The notes below the pieces were generated by a model that was not told the origin of the DNA, did not search any database, and worked only from the letters and a program-made list of their open reading frames with translations. A DNA stretch of 64,000 nucleotides from an uncultured Chelatococcus sp. (GTDB lineage: Bacteria > Pseudomonadota > Alphaproteobacteria > Rhizobiales > Beijerinckiaceae): assembly GCA_937863995.1 (NCBI GenBank), contig CALMIK010000066.1, forward strand, positions 1 through 64,000, read 5' to 3'. The position numbers and the translations under genes were made by a program. Shown one piece after another: positions 1 through 9,600 of this stretch. Numbering within the stretch: the stretch's first letter is position 1; each line of letters opens with the position of its first letter.

Positions 1-1667
1 TTGGTGTAGTTGATGCCGATTTCCTTGTTGATGCTGGTCTCTGCCTTCAGCTGCGCGTTACCGGCAACGTAGCAGGGACCGCCGTAGAGGAAGGGGCAGC
101 CGTTACCATTCGAGTTGTAGAGGTAGTTGGGGTTGGTCTGGAACAGGTTGGGCGCCTTGAATGCGCGCGCGATACCGGCCTTCAGCGTGATCTCGTCGGT
201 CAGCGCATAGGACGCGTTGAAGCTCGGGCTCCAGTTGTTGCCCGACTGCGAATGATGGTCGAAGCGCAGGCCAGGCGTCAGGATGAGCTTGTCGGTGACG
301 AGAATGTTGTCCTCGAGGTAAGCGCCGAACAGGAGCGCCTGGCTCTTGGGATTGCGCAGCGCCGGGTTGGGCTGCGTGCCAGTGATGCTTCCGCTGGTGA
401 AGGTCTGGCCGCTGGCCATGTTCTCGTCGTCCATCCATTCGCCGCGGAACTCGGTTCCGAGGGTCAGGGTCTGGGGCACGACGACGGTGATCGGGAAGTT
501 CCACTCGCTCTTGGCCGTCACGTTGTCGAGCGTGATGGTCCTGCGATCCTTCGCGTATTGCGAGCTGATCTGGCCCTCGCCCGAGCCGGCGTTACCCTCG
601 CCCAGACGCTTGTTCTTCGAGTTTTCCCACTGGATGTAGGTGTTCGACGTGCCGAAATCCCACTTGCCGCGATGGGTGGCGGAAAGCGTGGTGCGCGTCA
701 CGCGGTTCGTCTCGCGTCCATCGCGCGCCAGTTCCGAGTTGAGGGCGGTGCCGAACACATCCTGGAACAGCGCATCGCCAGCGTAGATGTTGCGCTGCTG
801 GCTCCAGGCGCTCTCGAAGTCGACCACGTGACGTTCGTCGATCTTCCACGAGAGCAGGCCACGGAAATCGGTGTTGATCACGCCCTCGCGGCCGGCGGCC
901 ACGCTCTGCCCTGCGGGCGTCGCGTCGCGGTTGATGTCCGGATCGTCGGCGCCGGTGTGGTTGTAGTTGCCGGTGATGCGGTATGTGAAGCGCTCGTCGA
1001 TCGGTCCGCCCGCGACCACGGTCGAGCGGAAGGTGCGCCCTTCCTTGTCGCTTTCGGGAACGTTGGCGAAACTCGTCGCACTGAAGGAGTGCTTGTCGGG
1101 ACGCTTGGTGATGATGTTGACCACGCCGCCCGAGGCGCCCGAGCCGTAGCGCGCGGCAGCAGGGCCGCGCAGCACCTCGATGCGCTCGACCGCTTCCGCC
1201 GGCACCCAGTTGGAATCGCCGCGCGTGTCGCGCTCGCCGCCACGGCGCATGCGCACGGAGTTGCGCGAGAACACCGGCTTGCCGTCGATGAGGATGAGCG
1301 TGTTCTCAGGCCCCATGCCGCGGATGTCGATCTGGCGGTTGTTGCCGCGCTGGCCGTTGGACGAGTTGCCGGTGAGGTTGACGCCCGGCTGGCGGCGGAT
1401 GATCTCGGCGAGATCGCCGCGCGCGGGAGGACTGCGTTCGATTTCCTCGCGGCTGATGATCGACACGCCCGGCGCCTGGTTGAGCTGCTCGCGGGCGGAA
1501 ACGACCACCACCTCGTCGAGCAGCAGCTCATCGCCCGTCAATGGCAGGTCGGCATCGGCCTCGGCCCGTTGCGCACGCGTCTCCTGCGCCAGGGCAAGGC
1601 CGCCCGAAGCAACCAGCAACGCAACCATCGCGGTCGCTGTCGCGACCCGCTTTCCACCCGGTGTCAT
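1..1667 (-). CDS. FepA-like TonB-dependent siderophore receptor (3' end outside window)
   Basis: This gene encodes an outer-membrane, TonB-dependent receptor for a ferric siderophore. Only the N-terminal ~555 residues are in the window; full-length relatives have about 740, and the reading frame runs off base 1. Residues 1-28 form a signal peptide ending ALA-Q. A TonB-box-like DEVVVV lies at 51-56, followed by the plug domain with PGVNLTGNSS, GQRGNNRQIDIRGMGPENT and LRGPAAARYG, which are signatures of the FepA/PfeA catecholate (enterobactin-type) receptors. Near the window edge the motif ETSINKEIG of the barrel is still in frame. An ATG at 1673 is two codons upstream, but the AGGA element is better spaced (7 nt) from the ATG at 1667. 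Family assignment is firm; the exact ligand is inferred. Confidence 0.93.
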   Translation of the reverse strand, partial: MTPGGKRVATATAMVALLVASGGLALAQETRAQRAEADADLPLTGDELLLDEVVVVSAREQLNQAPGVSIISREEIERSPPARGDLAEIIRRQPGVNLTGNSSNGQRGNNRQIDIRGMGPENTLILIDGKPVFSRNSVRMRRGGERDTRGDSNWVPAEAVERIEVLRGPAAARYGSGASGGVVNIITKRPDKHSFSATSFANVPESDKEGRTFRSTVVAGGPIDERFTYRITGNYNHTGADDPDINRDATPAGQSVAAGREGVINTDFRGLLSWKIDERHVVDFESAWSQQRNIYAGDALFQDVFGTALNSELARDGRETNRVTRTTLSATHRGKWDFGTSNTYIQWENSKNKRLGEGNAGSGEGQISSQYAKDRRTITLDNVTAKSEWNFPITVVVPQTLTLGTEFRGEWMDDENMASGQTFTSGSITGTQPNPALRNPKSQALLFGAYLEDNILVTDKLILTPGLRFDHHSQSGNNWSPSFNASYALTDEITLKAGIARAFKAPNLFQTNPNYLYNSNGNGCPFLYGGPCYVAGNAQLKAETSINKEIGINYT

Positions 1668-1673
1668 TCTCAT

Positions 1674-2306
1674 TTCCTTTCAGCCCGGTCCCTTCGGACC
1701 CAATCCCAGCAGTCCCGTCCCGTTCGGGCTCGCGACCCGTTCTGCCCCCATCCGATCGATCCGACACACCCGTCCGCTGCACCCGCCGCATGGCGCGAGG
1801 ATGCGGGACAGCCTGTCACGCATAAAAGTGTATTCGAATAGAAATCGTCTATTTAAAACTCTTCAAAAGTGCGCAGACGACATGATTTCATGTCTATTTC
1901 AGCCATCGTCTGCGCTTGGCGCTAGCTTCATTCATTTAAATCTCTATATAGACTTCCTGTTTAAGCCAGAAGCATAATTTCCCATGAAATATCAATATAT
2001 GTTTTCCTGTTGCACATAATCATCAAATTCAAATTTGAATACTTATAATCTTGCGGAGGCCGAACGCACGCGCTTCTCAGGTCCTGCGCCGGTTGCGTAT
2101 GCGCCGCTTCCATGCGCGCCGCCAAGTATACGGACAGATACGCCGCAGAATAGACGCGCAACACGCCCACGCCGAAGGCAGGCATGGCAATGCCACAAGC
2201 CGTTAACGCGAAAAGCGTTGTTTTTTATTTCTCGGGTATAGATTTCACAAAGATTTCGCGATAAACAAATTCACAGGGCATCAATTAGTGGACGACAAAA
2301 AATTAA
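1674..2306. other. Divergent intergenic region between receptor and gltS
   Basis: About 630 bp, clearly more AT-rich than its surroundings from 1820 to 2300, with no supportable gene. It must hold the promoters of both divergent genes. Besides the nested dyad at 1871-1915 it contains a perfect 14-bp palindrome, ATTCAAATTTGAAT, at 2027-2040, about 265 bp upstream of gltS. Confidence 0.6.
1871..1915. promoter_or_regulatory. Nested dyad upstream of siderophore receptor
   Basis: A perfect 10-bp inverted repeat, GCGCAGACGA (1871-1880) and TCGTCTGCGC (1906-1915), encloses a smaller dyad CATGA (1881-1885) / TCATG (1888-1892). It lies about 200 bp upstream of the receptor start. It could be an operator for an iron- or siderophore-responsive regulator, or a leader stem-loop. 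No canonical Fur box was recognised. Confidence 0.4.
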
Positions 2307-3506
2307 ATGACAATCGTCGGCGAATTTATTTCATTCACAGTGGCAATCTTGCTGCTCATGTCCGGAAAATTATTTACTATAAATTTTTATATTCTGCGAA
2401 AATACAGCATACCAGAACCCGTTATCGGCGGTCTTCTTTGTTCCGGATTCATATCCGTCATTTACTTCACATCCGGACACAAGGTTTCGTTCGATCTCGA
2501 CGTGCGGGATTTCCTGCTGTTGCTGTTTTTTTCCGGCATCGGCCTGAAGGCGGACATCCGCACGCTGCGCCAGGGCGGCAAGCCGCTGCTGGTGCTGCTG
2601 GGGCTGGCGGCCATCTTCATGATCGGCCAGAACTTCGCGGGCATGGGGATCGCGGCGCTGTTCGGGCTCGACCCTCTGGCGGGGCTGATGGTCGGGTCCA
2701 TCTCGCTCACCGGCGGCCTCGGCACCACGATGGCGTGGGCGCCGATCTTCAAGGAAGATCTCGGGATCGCCAACGCGGCGGAGCTTGGCATCGCCGCCAA
2801 CACGGTGGGCCTGATCGCGGCGTGCGTCATCGGCGGGCCGGTCGCCACGTGGCTGATGCGCCGCCACGCCATCACCCCCTCCGGCATCGCCGATCTCGAC
2901 ATCGGCGCCTCCCATGAACGCCAGAGCACCAACCTCGATTACTTCTGCGTGCTTTGGGCCATCTTCATTCTCAACATCACGGTGCTGCTCGGCACCGGTC
3001 TCGACGCGCTGATCGACGAAACCGGCCTGACGTTGCCGACATTCGTCGCCTGCCTCATCGCAGGGATAGCGGTGCGCAACCTGACGCCCCTCGCCGCCGG
3101 CAAGACGGTGATGCGCTACTGGCCCGCCACCCGGCAGGGCCTGTCGCTGATATCGGACATGTCGCTGGGCCTGTTTCTCATCATGGCGCTGATGAACCTG
3201 CAATTGTGGGAGCTCGCGGGCGTATTCGGCTTCATCATCACGGCGCTGGCGGTGCAGATCCTGCTCAGCCTCGTATACATCCTGTACGTCGTGTTCCCGG
3301 TCATGGGGCGCGACTACGAGGCGACGGTGATCGCCGCCGGCTTCGGCGGCATCACGCTCGGCTCCACCGCGACGGCCATCGCCAACATGACGGCCGTCAC
3401 CCAGCAATACGGCGCCGCCCACCGCGCCTTCATCATCGTGCCCCTCGTCTGCGGCTTCTTCATCGATCTCGTCAACGCGCTGGTCATCGCCGCCTTCGTG
3501 GGATAG
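2307..3506 (+). CDS. gltS: Sodium/glutamate symporter GltS
   Basis: Inner-membrane carrier that imports glutamate with sodium. The 399-residue product matches the length of E. coli GltS (401). It is hydrophobic throughout and carries the two paired glycine-rich re-entrant motifs of the family: GSISLTGGLGTTMAW around residues 130-145 and GGITLGSTATAIANM around 345-360, the latter followed by the conserved TAVTQQYGAAHRAF segment. The ATG at 2307 has only a weak ribosome binding site; a downstream Met at residue 18 is possible but would remove part of the first membrane segment. The first ~60 codons are AT-richer than the rest. A small unknown gene follows after 33 bp on the same strand. Confidence 0.95.
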   Translation: MTIVGEFISFTVAILLLMSGKLFTINFYILRKYSIPEPVIGGLLCSGFISVIYFTSGHKVSFDLDVRDFLLLLFFSGIGLKADIRTLRQGGKPLLVLLGLAAIFMIGQNFAGMGIAALFGLDPLAGLMVGSISLTGGLGTTMAWAPIFKEDLGIANAAELGIAANTVGLIAACVIGGPVATWLMRRHAITPSGIADLDIGASHERQSTNLDYFCVLWAIFILNITVLLGTGLDALIDETGLTLPTFVACLIAGIAVRNLTPLAAGKTVMRYWPATRQGLSLISDMSLGLFLIMALMNLQLWELAGVFGFIITALAVQILLSLVYILYVVFPVMGRDYEATVIAAGFGGITLGSTATAIANMTAVTQQYGAAHRAFIIVPLVCGFFIDLVNALVIAAFVG

Positions 3507-3539
3507 GAACGGGCGTTCCCGACAATCCGGAGGCGTCAG

Positions 3540-3938
3540 ATGTCCGAAATTCCCCGCACATATGCGTGCGGCCGCTTCGTCGTCACCGAACTCCCGTTCG
3601 AGGACGGGGCGGAACAATTTCGCGCACCGGTTGCGCCGCCCGCCAGACCCGCCATCGATCCGCGCTCGCCCGAGGCCCTGAAGCAGCTCTACTTCGCCTT
3701 CCGCCGCCGGAAGCGCGCGACGGAACTGGCGGCGCGCCGCGTGGCGTATGGCGCGTCGGCGCCTGGCGCACTGCCGCTCACCCTCCCGCAACCGATGGCA
3801 GCCCGGCTCGCGCAAAACACCGGACCGGCGGCAGGTAGCGCGATCCTCGCGCCTGTCGTCCGTTGCGTCGTCCCCGCCGACATCCTGCAAAGACTTGCGG
3901 CCGCGAACGCGCTGGACAATGAAACGGACGACGCCTGA
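3540..3938 (+). CDS. Hypothetical protein, 132 aa
   Basis: I do not recognise this protein. It begins with an ATG preceded by GGAGG with 7-8 nt spacing, which makes translation likely, and it lies 33 bp behind gltS, so the two may be co-transcribed. The sequence is soluble and rich in Ala, Arg and Pro, with no signal peptide and no membrane segment. A basic helix-like stretch (LYFAFRRRKRATELAARR) sits around residues 50-67. No cysteine pairs or catalytic motif stand out. Its codon use is as GC-rich as the neighbouring genes, so nothing suggests recent acquisition. Confidence 0.6.
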   Translation: MSEIPRTYACGRFVVTELPFEDGAEQFRAPVAPPARPAIDPRSPEALKQLYFAFRRRKRATELAARRVAYGASAPGALPLTLPQPMAARLAQNTGPAAGSAILAPVVRCVVPADILQRLAAANALDNETDDA

Positions 3939-3966
3939 CACATAAAAACTCATTCAAGCAAAGAAA

Positions 3967-3992
3967 AAGGGAAGGCGTTTCCGCCTTCCCTT
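3967..3992 (-). terminator. Intrinsic terminator of the carboxyspermidine genes
   Basis: Perfect 11-bp stem AAGGGAAGGCG / CGCCTTCCCTT with a 4-nt loop. On the minus strand it is followed by TTTTTCTTTG, and it lies 23 bp past the stop of the dehydrogenase gene. It may also stop transcription coming from the gltS side, although no T-tract follows on the plus strand. Confidence 0.8.
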
Positions 3993-4015
3993 CACTATTG
4001 AACCCGCCTGTGCGT

Positions 4016-5293
4016 TCAGCCTTCGGCCACGCGCCAGCGCCCGGCCGCGTCATGGGCGAAATCGAGCGACCGGTCGTCCTCGCCCTCGCGGATGCGCGAC
4101 GGCATGCCGATACGGTTCAGCAGGTCGAGGAAGGGATGGGGCGGCAGTTCCTCGACATTGGCCTGGCGACCGATGTCCCACTCGCCGGTGGCGACGAGCA
4201 TCGCCGCTGCGATAGCCGGCACGCCGGCGGTGTAGGAAATCGCCTGGCTGCCGACTTCCTCATATGCCTGCTTGTGGTCGCTGATCTGGTAGATGAAGAT
4301 CTCGCGCGGCTGCCCGTCCTTGGTGCCCTTCACCAGGTTGCCGATGCAGGTCGTGCCGACGTAATCGGGCGCGAGCGAGGCCGGATCGGGCAGCACGGCC
4401 TTCACCACCTTGAGCGGCACGACCTCGAGCCCCTCGGCCGTGGTCACGGGCTGCTCGGACAGCAGGCCGAGGTTTTTCAGCACGTTGAACACGTTGATGT
4501 AATGCTCGCCGAACCCCATCCAGAAACGGATGTTCTTCACCGGCAGGTTGCGCGACAGCGAGTGGATCTCGTCGTGGCCGGAGAGATAGGTTGTCTGCGG
4601 ACCCACGACCGGCAGGTCGTCGGTGCGGCTGATCTCGAACATGCTGTTCGTCTGCCACGCGCCGTCCTGCCACGAATAGACCTGGCCGGTGAACTCGCGA
4701 AAGTTGATCTCGGGATCGAAATTCGTCGCGAAGTAGCGGCCGTGATCGCCTTCGTTGATGTCGATGATGTCGATCGAGTCGACGTGATCGAAGTAATCGG
4801 AGACCGCGAGCGCGGCATAGGCGTTGACGACGCCCGGATCGAAGCCCGCGCCGTGGATGACGGTCACGCCCTTTTGCGCGATCTCGTCGGCGTGCTTCCA
4901 CTCATAATTGCCGTACCACGGCGGCGTCTCGCAGACTTTGGCCGGGTCCTCGTGTATGGCGGTGTCGATATAGGCGACACCCGTGTCGATGGTCGCGCGC
5001 AGCACCGACATATTGATGAAGGCCGAACCGACATTGAGCACGATCTGCGCGCCCGTGTCGCGGATCAGCGCCTTCGTCGCCTCGATATCGAGCGCGTCGA
5101 GCGCATGCGCCCGCAACACGCCGGGTTGCTTCAGCGCTCCCTTTTCCAGCACGCTGGCAATGATATCCTGCGCCTTGCCCACGCTGCGCGATGCAATGTG
5201 GATGTCGCCGAGAATATCGTTGTTCTGCGCAGCCTTGTGGGCAACGACCTGTGCTACACCGCCAGCACCAATAATGAGGATGTTCTTTTTCAT
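4016..5293 (-). CDS. Carboxy(nor)spermidine dehydrogenase, saccharopine dehydrogenase family
   Basis: Predicted to condense aspartate semialdehyde with a diamine (putrescine or diaminopropane) and reduce the product with NADPH to carboxyspermidine or carboxynorspermidine. The 425-residue product starts MKKNILIIGAGGVAQ, a Rossmann nucleotide-binding loop (GxGGVxxxxA at 8-18). It continues as a saccharopine dehydrogenase-like (LYS1) protein with GAGFDPGVVNAY near the middle, a motif typical of the carboxynorspermidine synthase branch. The start is the ATG at 5293; open frame continues upstream only because the region overlaps nspC in another frame. It follows nspC after 47 bp, and that pairing is the main reason for choosing this function over lysine-pathway saccharopine dehydrogenase. 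Confidence 0.9.
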   Translation of the reverse strand: MKKNILIIGAGGVAQVVAHKAAQNNDILGDIHIASRSVGKAQDIIASVLEKGALKQPGVLRAHALDALDIEATKALIRDTGAQIVLNVGSAFINMSVLRATIDTGVAYIDTAIHEDPAKVCETPPWYGNYEWKHADEIAQKGVTVIHGAGFDPGVVNAYAALAVSDYFDHVDSIDIIDINEGDHGRYFATNFDPEINFREFTGQVYSWQDGAWQTNSMFEISRTDDLPVVGPQTTYLSGHDEIHSLSRNLPVKNIRFWMGFGEHYINVFNVLKNLGLLSEQPVTTAEGLEVVPLKVVKAVLPDPASLAPDYVGTTCIGNLVKGTKDGQPREIFIYQISDHKQAYEEVGSQAISYTAGVPAIAAAMLVATGEWDIGRQANVEELPPHPFLDLLNRIGMPSRIREGEDDRSLDFAHDAAGRWRVAEG

Positions 5294-5340
5294 TTCACGC
5301 GGAACGCTCCATGTATGAGGTAAGGTTTGATTAAAGAGTA

Positions 5341-6459
5341 TCAGGAGAGGCTGGCGACGAAATCGCCGTAGGTGAACTCCTTCACGAGCTCGACCTCGCC
5401 ATTCAGCTGGCGCACGGCGATCGACGGCATCTTGACGCCGTTGAACCAGTTCTTCTTGACCATCGTGTAGCCGGCGGCATCCTCGAACGACAGCCGGTCG
5501 CCGACCTTCAGCGGCGCCTCGAACGGGAACTCGCCGAAAATATCGCCCGCAAGGCACGACTTGCCGCACACCATGAACTGGTGCGCGCCGCCGTTCGGTT
5601 TCATCTTCGCGTTGAGGCGATAGATCAGCAGGTCGAGCATGTGCGCCTCCACCGAGCTGTCGACGATGGCGAGATGCTTGCCGTTGTAGAGCGTGTCGAG
5701 CACCGTCACTTCCAGCGTGGTGCTGTTGGTGATCGCCGCCTCGCCGGGCTCGAGATAGACCTGCACGCCGAACCTGTCCGCGAACGCCTTGAGGCGGTCG
5801 GCAAGCTTGTCGAGGGGATAGCCCTCGCCGGTGAAATGGATGCCGCCGCCGAGGCTTACCCAGTCGAGCCGCTGCAGGAACCGGCCGAAGCGCGTCTCGA
5901 CCTGCGTCAACAGGCTGTCGAAAAGCGCGAAGTCGCCGTTCTCGCAGTTGTTGTGGATCATGAAGCCGGAAACGTCGCCGATCACCGCGTCGATGCGCTC
6001 GTCGTCCCACTCGCCGAGCCGGCTGAAGGGGCGGGCGGGGTCGGCCAGCGCGAAATCGGAGCTGCTGACGCCCGGGTTGACGCGCAATCCCCGCACCACG
6101 CCGCGTTGCTGCGCCCGCGCGCCGAAGCGCGCCAGTTGGCCGGCGGAGTTGAAGATGATCTTGTCGGCCTGCGCCAGCACATCGTCGATCTCGTCATCGG
6201 CATAGGCGACGCTGTAGGCATGGGTCTCGCCGCCGAATTTCTCCCGCCCGAGCTTCACTTCGTAGAGCGAGGAGGACGTCGTGCCATCCATGTATTGGCG
6301 CATCAGATCGAACACCGACCAGGTCGCAAAGCATTTCAAAGCCAGCAAAGCTTTGGCGCCGGAGCGCTCGCGAACATTAGCTATAAGCTCCATGTTGCGA
6401 AGAAGTTTGGCCTTGTCTATCAGGTAATAGGGCGTTGCAAGATCCGATTGTCTATCCAA
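5341..6459 (-). CDS. nspC: Carboxynorspermidine decarboxylase
   Basis: PLP-dependent decarboxylase of the alanine-racemase fold (fold type III) that converts carboxyspermidine or carboxynorspermidine to spermidine or norspermidine. The 372-residue product has the Schiff-base lysine region LALKCFATW (Lys42), the phosphate-binding SLGGGIHFTGEGYP, LEPGEA, and the C-terminal CGKSCLAGD segment containing the active-site cysteine of the partner subunit. The start is a TTG at 6459 with AAGGGA 7 nt upstream; no in-frame ATG lies near it. It is the first gene of a two-gene unit with the dehydrogenase. Together they form the alternative spermidine route found in bacteria lacking S-adenosylmethionine decarboxylase. 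Confidence 0.94.
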   Translation of the reverse strand: MDRQSDLATPYYLIDKAKLLRNMELIANVRERSGAKALLALKCFATWSVFDLMRQYMDGTTSSSLYEVKLGREKFGGETHAYSVAYADDEIDDVLAQADKIIFNSAGQLARFGARAQQRGVVRGLRVNPGVSSSDFALADPARPFSRLGEWDDERIDAVIGDVSGFMIHNNCENGDFALFDSLLTQVETRFGRFLQRLDWVSLGGGIHFTGEGYPLDKLADRLKAFADRFGVQVYLEPGEAAITNSTTLEVTVLDTLYNGKHLAIVDSSVEAHMLDLLIYRLNAKMKPNGGAHQFMVCGKSCLAGDIFGEFPFEAPLKVGDRLSFEDAAGYTMVKKNWFNGVKMPSIAVRQLNGEVELVKEFTYGDFVASLS

Positions 6460-6590
6460 TTCAGTTCCCTTGGAGGCTGTAAGTTCATGGGGCGTCAGGC
6501 GCGCCGCCGCGATGTTCTGGACACCGTCCAGAATGTCTATAGCCTCTTTTATATTCCCCGTGTGAAAATCTCAAGAAAAATCAGACACAC

Positions 6591-6624
6591 GAAAAAGCGC
6601 GCGGCCCGGGCGGGGGTCGCGCGC
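6591..6624 (-). terminator. Intrinsic terminator of NAD-glutamate dehydrogenase gene
   Basis: GC-rich hairpin with GCGCGC arms and a CCC/GGG inner pairing at 6597-6624. On the minus strand it is followed by TTTTTC. It sits about 70 bp downstream of the stop codon of the large dehydrogenase gene. Confidence 0.7.
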
Positions 6625-6694
6625 CTGCTTTTTGTCAGGCATCCGTTCCATGCCGGCGCGGGGAAAGCGAACCGCTTCCCGCGCCGCGCCGCCG

Positions 6695-9600
6695 TCAACT
6701 GCGGGCGAGATCGCCGACGAGATTGGCCGCGACGATGGTCTTGGCGAGAGTGAGGCCCGAGGCGCGGATGGCGTCGACGGCCTTGCGGATGCGGTCGACG
6801 TCGTCGGCGCGGGCGTTGGCCCATGCCGCGACGGCAGCCGCGCCCTTGCCCGTGCCCGCGGTCACGACTTCCGCCGTCAACCGGCTGTGGGCGTCGTCGA
6901 GCGCGGTGATGGCGCGGTCGAGGGCGAGGCGATCGTAATAATCGCCGGGCACGACGCCGCGCGCCGCTTCCGCCAGGTCCTGGAAGCCGAAGACGTCGGC
7001 GAGCGCGAAGTGCACCGCCGCGACCTCGCCCACCGGCTGCCCGGTGCGGGCGGCGGCGCGCACGATGTCGGGCGTCTCCACCAGCGCGGAGAGGCGCGCG
7101 AGATCGCTCGCCACGCTGTCGGGAACGTTGAGCGCGCGCAGCGCTTCCACCCGCCCGTCGCGCACCGCGCTCGCGGCCGAGCGGCCGATGGCGCCGCTCA
7201 CGTCGCGCACGCCGGCGCGGTAACGCTCGACGACCGCCTCCAGCCCCTCCGCCGTGAAGTCGATGTTGCGGCTGAACCACGTCACCAGGTTGATGAGCTG
7301 GTCCTGCAGCTCGGCGTAGAGCGACAGCTGCGTCGCACCACTCACCTGCCCGGCGTGCTGGCCGATGCGCGTATCGAGCGCGTCGATGCCGGCGACGAGC
7401 GCCTCGAGGCCGAAGGCCGACCACACGGCGATGAACGCGGCCGTCAGCGTCTGCACGCCCGCGCCCGTCTGGTCGGCGATGCGGGTCGCGATGCTCGGCC
7501 CCGCCAGGTTGACGATGGTGTTGGAGAGCCGCGTGGCGATGATCTCGCGCCGCAGCCGGTGGTGGGCGATGGCGTCGGGGAAGCGCTCGGACAGCTCCAG
7601 CGGGAAGTAGCGCACGAGCTCGCGCGCCACGAAGGGATCGTCCGGCACCGGCGAATCGAGGATGGCGTCGTAGAGCGCGAGCTTGGCATAGGCCAGCAGC
7701 ACCGCGATCTCAGGCCGAGACAGCCCCTCGCCCCGCTTCTCGCGCGCGGCGAGTTCGGCGTCGTCGGGCAGGTACTCGATGCCCCGGTCGAGGCGCCCTG
7801 CCCCCTCCAGCACGTTGAGGAGCCGGCGGGCGAAACCGATCTCCTCCGCCCCGCGCAGCTCGATGAGCGAGATCGCCCGCGGCTGCTCGTAGTTGGTGGC
7901 GAGCACGAGGCGCGCCACGTCCGGCGTCAGCTTCTTGAGCAGCGCGTTGCGGTCGTCCTCGGACAGCCGCCCGTCCTGCTGGGGAATGGAGAGCGCGATC
8001 TTGAGGTTGACCTCGATGTCCGACGTGTTGACGCCGGCCGAGTTGTCGATGGCGTCCGTGTTGAGGCGCACGCCCTTGCGCGCCGCCTCGATGCGGCCGA
8101 GCTGGGTGACGCCGAGGTTCGCGCCCTCGCCGATCACGCGAGCCCGCACGTTGCCGCCGCTGATGCGGATGGCATCGTTGGCACGGTCGCCGACGCGCTC
8201 GTCCGCCTCGTCATGGCTGCGGATGTAAGTGCCGATGCCGCCGAACCACAAGAGATCGACCGGCGCCTTCAGGATGGCCGAGATCAGCTCGTTGGGCGTC
8301 AGCTCCGCCTTGCTGATGCCGAGCCGCACCCGCACCTGCTCGGAAAGCGCGATGGTCTTGGCCGAGCGGGAGAACACGCCGCCGCCGGTCGAGATCAGCG
8401 CCCGGTCGTAATCTTGCCAGCTCGAGCGCGGCAGGTCGAACAGGCGCTGGCGCTCCGCCCACGAAAGCGCCGGATCGGGATCGGGATCGAGGAAGACGTC
8501 GCGGTGGTCGAAGGCGGCGACGAGCTTGACCGCTTTCGAGAGCAGCAAGCCGTTGCCGAACACGTCGCCGGACATGTCGCCCACGCCCGCCACCGTCACC
8601 GGCGTGGTCTGGATGTCGATGTCGACCTCGCGGAAGTGGCGCTTCACCGCCTCCCACGCGCCGCGCGCGGTGATGCCCATGCCCTTGTGGTCGTAGCCGT
8701 GGCCGCCGCCCGAGGCAAACGCATCGCCGAGCCAGTGGCCGTGCTCCAGCGAGATGGCGTTGGCGAGATCCGAAAAAGTCGCCGTGCCCTTGTCAGCCGC
8801 GACGACGAGATAGGGATCGTCGCCATCGTGGCGCACCGTGCGCGGAGGCGGCACGACATCCGTGCCCACCCGGTTGTCGGTGAGGTCGAGCAGGCTGGCG
8901 ATGAACACCCGGTAGGCGCCCTTGCCCTCTTCCAGCCAGGCGGCACGGTCGGAGGCCGGCGGCAGGCGCTTGGGCACGAAACCGCCCTTGGCGCCCACCG
9001 GCACGATGACCGCGTTCTTCACCTGCTGCGCCTTCACCAGCCCCAGAACCTCCGTGCGGAAATCCTGCGGTCTGTCCGACCAGCGCAGGCCGCCGCGCGC
9101 CACCTTGCCGAAGCGCAGGTGCACGCCCTCGACACGCGGCGAGTAGACGAAGATTTCATACAGCGGCGCGGGCTTGGGCAGGCCATCGACTCTGGCGCAC
9201 TCGAACTTGAAGGAGATGGTGGCGCGCGGCTGGCCGGCCTCGTCCTGCTGGTAGATGTTGGTGCGCAGCGTCGCCTCGATCAGGTTGACGAAGCGGCGCA
9301 GGATGCGATCCTCGTCGAGGCTCGACACGCCCTGCAGGCGCTCCTCGATCTCGTCCTTGATCGCCTTCTCGCGCGCCACGCGGTCGCCCTCGGCGGCAGG
9401 GTCGAAGCGCGCGCCGATGAGCGCCACCAGCCGGGTGGCGATGTCGGGATGGTTGGCCAGCGTCTGCGCCAGATACCCTTGCGCGAACGGCACGCCGATC
9501 TGCTGCAGGTAACGGCCATAAGCGCGCAGGATCGCGGCCTCGCGCCAGTTGAGTCCGGCCTCGAGCACGAGGGCGTTGAAGCCGTCGGACTCCGCCTGCC

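Noticed and set aside
1820-2300. Search for a Fur box or Irr box before the siderophore receptor
   Set aside because: AT-rich palindromic bits occur, but none matches the consensus well enough to name.
4016-6010. Single long minus-strand frame joining nspC region and the dehydrogenase
   Set aside because: The upstream third is an out-of-frame reading of nspC; the dehydrogenase has its own ATG at 5293 with the family's normal N-terminus, so this is not a fusion.
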